From UBA7887 sp964408735 (GTDB lineage: Bacteria; Pseudomonadota; Alphaproteobacteria; UBA7887): a DNA stretch of 13,575 bases. Below, one piece after another: positions 9,357-13,575 of the stretch. Numbering within the stretch: the stretch's first letter is position 1; the number at the start of each line of letters is the position of its first letter. Made by a program: the position numbers and the translations under genes. The notes under the pieces were generated by a model that was given only the letters and a program-made list of their open reading frames with translations, did not search any database and was not told the DNA's origin. The DNA lies in contig CAYPAX010000118.1 in the NCBI GenBank assembly GCA_964408735.1, forward strand, positions 1 to 13,575. The letters run 5' to 3'.

Positions 9357-11036
9357 AAGCGGCTTGTAGCGAATGCGATGAGGCTGGTCGGCGGCATCGC
9401 CCAGCCGGCGTTTGCGGTCGGCCTCGTAATCCGCGTAATTGCCCTCGAACCAGACCACTTCGCTGTCGCCTTCGAAGGCGAGGATGTGGGTGGCGATGCG
9501 ATCGAGGAACCAGCGGTCATGGCTGACCACGACGACGCAGCCGGCGAAATCCAGAATGGCGTCTTCGAGCGCGCGCAAGGTCTCGACGTCGAGATCGTTG
9601 GTGGGCTCATCGAGCAGCAACAGGTTTGCGCCCGACTTGAGCATGGTGGCAAGGTGAACGCGATTGCGCTCGCCGCCCGACAGCACAGACACGGGCTTCT
9701 GCTGGTCACCGCCCTTGAAATTGAACCATGAGACATAGGCCCGGCTCGGCACTTCGCGTTTTCCCAGCTCGATGACGTCGAGGCCATCCGATATGGCCTC
9801 CCATACGGTCTTCTTGCCGTCGAGCGCGTCGCGGCTCTGGTCGACAAAACCGAGCCTGACCGTATCACCGAGGCGGAGCGCGCCGGAATCCGGCGTCTCC
9901 TCGCCGGTGATCATGCGAAACAATGTCGTCTTGCCGGCGCCGTTGGGGCCGATGACGCCGACGATACCGCCCGGCGGCAGGCGAAAGGAGAGGTCCTCGA
10001 TCAGCAGCCGGTCGCCGAAGCCCTTGCCGAGGTGCTCCGCTTCCACCACCACATCGCCGAGCCGCGGGCCGGCCGGAATGGTGATCTGGCTGGTCGCCGC
10101 CTGGCGCTCGCGCTCGGCGCTTTCCGCCAGCAGGCTGTCATAGGCATTGAGGCGCGCCTTGCCCTTTGCCTGGCGGGCGCGGGGGCTGGCCTGGATCCAC
10201 TCCAGCTCGTGGCGCAGCTGGCGCTGCATGGCCTGATTCTCGCGCTCCTCTTGCGCCAGGCGCTTTTCCTTTTGTTCCAGCCACGACGAATAGTTGCCTT
10301 TCCAGGGAATGCCATGGCCGCGGTCGAGCTCGAGAATCCAGCCCGCCACGTTGTCGAGAAAATAGCGGTCATGAGTGACCGCCACGACCGTGCCCGGATA
10401 TTCGTCGAGATAGTGCTCGAGCCAGGCTACCGACTCTGCATCGAGATGGTTGGTCGGCTCATCGAGCAGCAGCATATCGGGCTGCGACAGCAGCAGCCGG
10501 CAAAGCGCCACGCGGCGGCGCTCGCCACCTGACAAGGGCCCGACCTCGGCATCCCCCGCAGGGCAGCGCAAGGCATCCATCGCCACCTCGATATCGCGCT
10601 CCATGTTCCAGGCGTCCGCCGCGTCGATCTGCTCCTGCAGCGCCGCCTGCTCGTCCATCAGCGCCTGCATGGCATCCATATCGTCGCCAACCTCGGCGAA
10701 GCCGGCATTGACCGCTTCAAAGCGATCGAGCAGCGCCTTGGTATCGGCGACGCCTTCGAGCACGTTCTCCAGCACCGTCTTGTCCGCATCCAGCACCGGC
10801 TCCTGGGGTAGAAAGCCGACGCGCAGGCCCTCCGCCGGCGAAGCCTCGCCGACGAACTCCTTGTCCTCGCCGGCCATGATGCGCAGCAGGGTCGACTTGC
10901 CGGCGCCGTTCAGGCCCAGCACGCCGATCTTGGCGCCCGGCAGGAAGCTCAGCGAGATGTCCTTGAGGACCGTGCGGCCGCCCTGGAAGACCTTGCCCAG
11001 GCGCTGCATCTGATAGACATATTGGTGCGCGTTCAT
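9348..11036 (-). CDS. ettA: Energy-dependent translational throttle protein EttA (ABC-F ATPase)
   Basis: Cytoplasmic ABC-F ATPase that binds the ribosomal E site and gates entry into the elongation cycle according to ADP/ATP. It is not a transporter: there is no membrane segment. The 562 residues match the EttA length and order. The first ATPase domain has Walker A GLNGAGKST (41-49), LSGGE (168-172) and LLLDEPTN (189-196), with the EttA-type arm insertion at about 95-140. The inter-domain linker, which contacts P-site tRNA, runs about 243-320 (includes WIQASPRARQAKGKARL). The second ATPase domain has GPNGAGKTT (363-371), LSGGE (452-456) and LLLDEPTN (473-480). The ATG at 11036 is preceded by AGGA overlapping the stop of the upstream MBL gene, so the two are probably co-transcribed. 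Oddity: the C-terminus HRIRYKPL is family-like, but the final Arg-Ala-stop is read from the foldback element. Confidence 0.95.
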   Translation of the reverse strand: MNAHQYVYQMQRLGKVFQGGRTVLKDISLSFLPGAKIGVLGLNGAGKSTLLRIMAGEDKEFVGEASPAEGLRVGFLPQEPVLDADKTVLENVLEGVADTKALLDRFEAVNAGFAEVGDDMDAMQALMDEQAALQEQIDAADAWNMERDIEVAMDALRCPAGDAEVGPLSGGERRRVALCRLLLSQPDMLLLDEPTNHLDAESVAWLEHYLDEYPGTVVAVTHDRYFLDNVAGWILELDRGHGIPWKGNYSSWLEQKEKRLAQEERENQAMQRQLRHELEWIQASPRARQAKGKARLNAYDSLLAESAERERQAATSQITIPAGPRLGDVVVEAEHLGKGFGDRLLIEDLSFRLPPGGIVGVIGPNGAGKTTLFRMITGEETPDSGALRLGDTVRLGFVDQSRDALDGKKTVWEAISDGLDVIELGKREVPSRAYVSWFNFKGGDQQKPVSVLSGGERNRVHLATMLKSGANLLLLDEPTNDLDVETLRALEDAILDFAGCVVVVSHDRWFLDRIATHILAFEGDSEVVWFEGNYADYEADRKRRLGDAADQPHRIRYKPLRA

Positions 11037-11045
11037 CTCGTCGTC

Positions 11046-11996
11046 CTAGTCCTGCAACAGGCTCCACATCTCGATATCGCGCGCGTCGGTCCAGATGCGG
11101 GGATCGACGATGCCCTTGGCCTCGTCATAGGCGCGGCTGACATCGAACGGCATGCAATGCTCGAAGATCACCCAGTCGCCATAGTCGGGGGCGAGCTCGG
11201 CATGGGCGGCCTCGAAGGCCTGCTTGAGGTCGTAGCCTTTGGCGGCGCTGTCCTTGGTGCTGGCGGCAATGCGGCCGACGAAGTCGCGGGTCATGCCGAT
11301 GGCCTCGGCGACCTGCTCCGGGCTGGTCAGGGCGTCGCCCCGTCCCGGCACCATTTTTCGCGCGCCCAGCGCCTCGAGGTTGTCGAGCGTCGCCGGCCAC
11401 TCGCCGGGATAGGAATCGCCCATATAGGGGGCAGCGCCGTATTCCACAAGGTCGCCGGCGAAGCAGACCTTCTCCTCGGGCAGCCAGGCGATGATGTCGC
11501 CCTTGGTGTGGGCCTTGCCGATGTGCATGAGCTGCACTTCGCGCTTGCCCAGATAAAGCGTCATGCGGTCCGGAAAGGTCAGCGTCGGCCAGGTCAGCCC
11601 GGGCACGGATTCGACGGCATCGAACAGGCGCGGGAAGCGCTGCAGCTCGGAATCGTAGTCCTGCTGGCCGCGCTCGACGATGAGATCGCGCGTCGCCGCG
11701 CTGCAGACGATCTGCTCGGCCTTGTAGGCGCTGGCGCCGAGCACGCGCACGGCGTGGTAATGGCTGAGCACGACATATTTGAATGGCTTGTCGGTAACCT
11801 TGCGCACCTCGGCGATCAGCTCCTCCGCCGCCACCGGCGTGGCGCGGCTGTCCATCACCAGCACGCCGTCGTCGCCGATGATCACGCCGGTATTGGGATC
11901 GCCCTCGGTGGTATAGGCGTAAACGCCGTCCGCCAGCTCCGTGAAGCTCGCCTTCTTCTCCTCCAGGTCGCCCTGTGAGGCAAATGCCTTGGCCAT
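11046..11996 (-). CDS. MBL-fold metallo-hydrolase with altered second metal site
   Basis: 316 residues with the metallo-beta-lactamase fold: GVYAYTTEGDPNTGVIIGDDGVLVMDS (24-50), LSHYHAVRVLGA (77-88), GKAHTKGDIIAWLP (160-173), VCFAGDLVE (177-185) and PGRGDAL (217-223). The usual HxHxDH motif reads H79-Y-H81-A-V83-R84, so Asp and the last His are replaced. H163 and D182 are present. The late PGHG-type histidine is Arg219. The first zinc site (H79, H81, H163) is kept and most of the second is lost, so a one-metal enzyme is likely. No signal peptide is seen, so it is cytoplasmic. The substrate is unknown; I would not call it a beta-lactamase. The start ATG at 11996 has AGAAGGA just upstream. It precedes ettA by nine bases, suggesting an operon, although no functional link is evident. 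An unassigned 238-bp gap lies on its upstream side. Confidence 0.87.
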   Translation of the reverse strand: MAKAFASQGDLEEKKASFTELADGVYAYTTEGDPNTGVIIGDDGVLVMDSRATPVAAEELIAEVRKVTDKPFKYVVLSHYHAVRVLGASAYKAEQIVCSAATRDLIVERGQQDYDSELQRFPRLFDAVESVPGLTWPTLTFPDRMTLYLGKREVQLMHIGKAHTKGDIIAWLPEEKVCFAGDLVEYGAAPYMGDSYPGEWPATLDNLEALGARKMVPGRGDALTSPEQVAEAIGMTRDFVGRIAASTKDSAAKGYDLKQAFEAAHAELAPDYGDWVIFEHCMPFDVSRAYDEAKGIVDPRIWTDARDIEMWSLLQD

Positions 11997-12234
11997 GGTC
12001 CTTCTCCCTCGTCCACCTTGTGGCTTTGGCGCCTGTATAGCAGCAAAGCGGCGTACGGGCAGGCAAATCGGTGGCTCTACGTGGGTGAACCAAGAATACC
12101 TCGCCTTTGTGGGGATAAGCGCGCCGTGCCGCGACAGCGCTCCAAGCTTGAGGTCTTGGCAGCCACAGTTTCACTTACGTTGTGCGCAAGACGAAGAAAC
12201 TGGGCGATGGAGGTTCTGTCGGCCGTCCTGGAGA
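11997..12234. other. Intergenic region upstream of the MBL gene
   Basis: This 238-bp stretch must hold the promoter for the MBL-ettA operon unless the rhodanese gene reads through, and the 3' untranslated end of the latter. I see no strong promoter boxes, no hairpin with a T-run, no tRNA and no protein-like frame. Short open frames crossing it on the plus strand have arginine/proline-rich, non-protein-like composition. Confidence 0.5.
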
Positions 12235-13524
12235 TCAGCTATCTGGCTCAACTAGGCTTTCGACAGGGTAGCCGGCATCGACCCAGCCAGGATAGCCACC
12301 ATCGAAGCGGTAGACCTCAGTGTACCCCCAAACCAGCGCTTTGGCTGCGGCATAGGCCGAATAGGGGCAGTAGATGGCAAAGCAGTAGAAAACCACTTTG
12401 TCGTCCTTGCCCACATGCTGCAAAAGCCGCTCTTCCGACAACACAGCATTGAGATCAAGATCGAGTGCACCCGGGATATGGCCCTCGCGGTAATTTATGT
12501 TGCCACGCACATCGATAAAGATCGCACCCTCTTCGTGCAGCGCCTTGGCATCAGCCGCATCGACCTTGATTGCGCCATTCACAACATATTCGGCGCCAAG
12601 CTTGGTCATGCGCGCGCGATATTCGGCGTAGCGTTCAGGCGCCCCGGGCCCCTCAGCGACGCCTGCCTTGCGCAAACCTTCAGCAAGCCGCGCGCGATAG
12701 TCGGGGTCATAGTCGAAAATATCGCCATGCCACCAGAACATGCCATTTTCCTGTACGGTGAGCGGACGCCCGAGGAAGCCCGCCAGAAGCGCGCTACCCT
12801 GCTCTGCTGCTGTCGCCGCTTGCTCGTCTTCACCCAGATGTCCGTAAGCCGCCGCCAGCGTGGCATAATCGAAGGCAATGTTATCCTGACGGCTGATCAC
12901 GCGCTGCATGATCTCGGCCGCTTCTTGATAGCGCTCCTGATGGAATAGGGATTGACCCAGGATACGCAGGTGCGCCGGCTTGTGGTGGGGATCGAGCCGC
13001 AGCGCTGCGCGCGCACTCGCCTCCGCCTCTTCGGCCCGGCCAAGAAAGTTCAACACTCCGGCGCGGCTGATATGGGCGTCTGGATCGTTCGGCGCCAAAG
13101 CAATTGCGCGGTCCGCGTCAGCCAGCGCTTCCGTAAGGTTGCCGTGCCGCGCCAGCAGCTCTGCCGATACCACGAAGGCGTGCGCCGTAGGCAGCGCCTT
13201 GGCCCGCGCCACATTGCGCCGCAACTGGTCAAAATTCTCACGGAAGCCGTCGCCGATGGCAAAACGCCAGCCGAGCTTGTGCAAACTAAGCCAGACTTCC
13301 GCCAGCGCCGCATAGGCCTCGCCGTAATCTGGATCAAGCGCGATAGCCTCTTCGTATGCGGCGATCGCCTTGCGATAGGCCTCCGTATTGCCCTGGCGAT
13401 AATGCTCGCGCCCAGATAGATAGGCATCATAGGCTGCGATGATGTCGGTGCCCACAACATCCACCACCGTGTCGCCGCCTGCGCCGGTCAGCTCAATCGA
13501 CAAGTTGGCAACGATCTTCGCCAT
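12235..13524 (-). CDS. TPR-rhodanese fusion protein
   Basis: 429 residues, no signal peptide or membrane segment, so cytoplasmic. Residues about 30-245 are tetratricopeptide repeats, e.g. AIAAYEEAIALDPDYGEAYAALA (53-75), ALADADRAIALAPNDPDAH (133-151) and AEASARAALRLDPHHKPAHL (167-186). About 246-312 is a non-TPR spacer with aromatic run MFWWHGDIFDYDPDYR. About 313-425 is a rhodanese domain with IDVR (337-340), EGHIPGALDLDL (347-358) and FDGGYPGWVDAGYP (407-420). The active loop reads VVFYC381-FAIY-C386-PYS: two cysteines four residues apart and no arginine, unlike the usual CxxGxR. Sulfur transfer or redox chemistry is possible; the partner is unknown. The first 45 residues (AKIVANLSIELTG, AYDAYLSGREHYRQG) resemble the linker before TPRs in class III cyclase-TPR proteins, so this may be a shortened derivative. 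The ATG at 13524 has no good ribosome site; GTG codons 20-21 are alternatives. Confidence 0.8.
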   Translation of the reverse strand: MAKIVANLSIELTGAGGDTVVDVVGTDIIAAYDAYLSGREHYRQGNTEAYRKAIAAYEEAIALDPDYGEAYAALAEVWLSLHKLGWRFAIGDGFRENFDQLRRNVARAKALPTAHAFVVSAELLARHGNLTEALADADRAIALAPNDPDAHISRAGVLNFLGRAEEAEASARAALRLDPHHKPAHLRILGQSLFHQERYQEAAEIMQRVISRQDNIAFDYATLAAAYGHLGEDEQAATAAEQGSALLAGFLGRPLTVQENGMFWWHGDIFDYDPDYRARLAEGLRKAGVAEGPGAPERYAEYRARMTKLGAEYVVNGAIKVDAADAKALHEEGAIFIDVRGNINYREGHIPGALDLDLNAVLSEERLLQHVGKDDKVVFYCFAIYCPYSAYAAAKALVWGYTEVYRFDGGYPGWVDAGYPVESLVEPDS

Positions 13525-13575
13525 AACAGCCCGTTGATTAAGTGGCTTTGCTGATTCTCACTCCCAGACGATGAA
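13525..13575. other. Right edge, upstream of the TPR-rhodanese gene
   Basis: On the minus strand the frame of the rhodanese gene meets a TGA at 13560-13558, preceded by FIVWE. This is either the end of an upstream gene 33 bases before the ATG or a break in a formerly longer gene. There is too little sequence to decide. Confidence 0.4.

Noticed and set aside
12018..12452. Plus-strand 144-residue open frame
   Set aside because: It crosses the intergenic gap and then runs antisense to the rhodanese domain, with non-protein-like composition.

Overview
This is a GC-rich chromosomal segment, most likely from an alphaproteobacterium. Gene content and protein style fit that class: a SahR-type ArsR/methyltransferase regulator with metF and metH, an mlaA-mlaC pair, and an EttA-type ABC-F protein. 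The order cannot be fixed from the sequence; something Rhodospirillales-like is a guess. Six of the eight genes are housekeeping or well-known families. The accessory material is at the two edges and in one repeat element.

Layout, left to right. (1) From the left edge to 2006 (+): the 3' part of a gene for a secreted parallel beta-helix protein with a propeller-like C-terminus. Its frame is open to the window edge and a signal-peptide-like segment lies upstream of the first possible start codon, so the true start is probably outside the window. Its base composition is visibly less GC-rich than its neighbours. (2) 2029-7318 (-): a compact operon sahR-like -> metF -> metH, with ATGA start/stop overlaps at both junctions. 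An AT-rich promoter region with inverted repeats, candidate self-operators, lies just upstream of sahR. (3) 7598-9079 (+): mlaA then mlaC, the outer-membrane lipoprotein and periplasmic carrier of the Mla phospholipid transport route, without mlaDEF nearby. (4) 9092-9356: a 265-bp element with 32-bp near-perfect terminal inverted repeats and more nested complementarity, between the convergent mlaC and ettA genes. One repeat supplies the last two codons and the stop of ettA. (5) 9348-11996 (-): a metallo-beta-lactamase-fold gene followed 9 bp later by ettA, read as an operon. The MBL protein has lost most of its second zinc site. (6) 12235-13524 (-): a TPR-rhodanese fusion with an unusual two-cysteine active-site loop. 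Its N-terminus looks like the interior of a longer cyclase-TPR family protein.

Function. The sahR-metF-metH operon makes methyl-THF and uses it to remethylate homocysteine, with a regulator that probably senses S-adenosylhomocysteine, so the methyl cycle would regulate itself. MlaA and MlaC serve outer-membrane lipid asymmetry. EttA gates the first steps of translation elongation according to energy status. I found no CRISPR array, tRNA, rRNA, transposase, toxin-antitoxin pair or convincing riboswitch. I see no clear new multi-gene system; the best leads are the foldback element, the altered MBL enzyme and the TPR-rhodanese protein.
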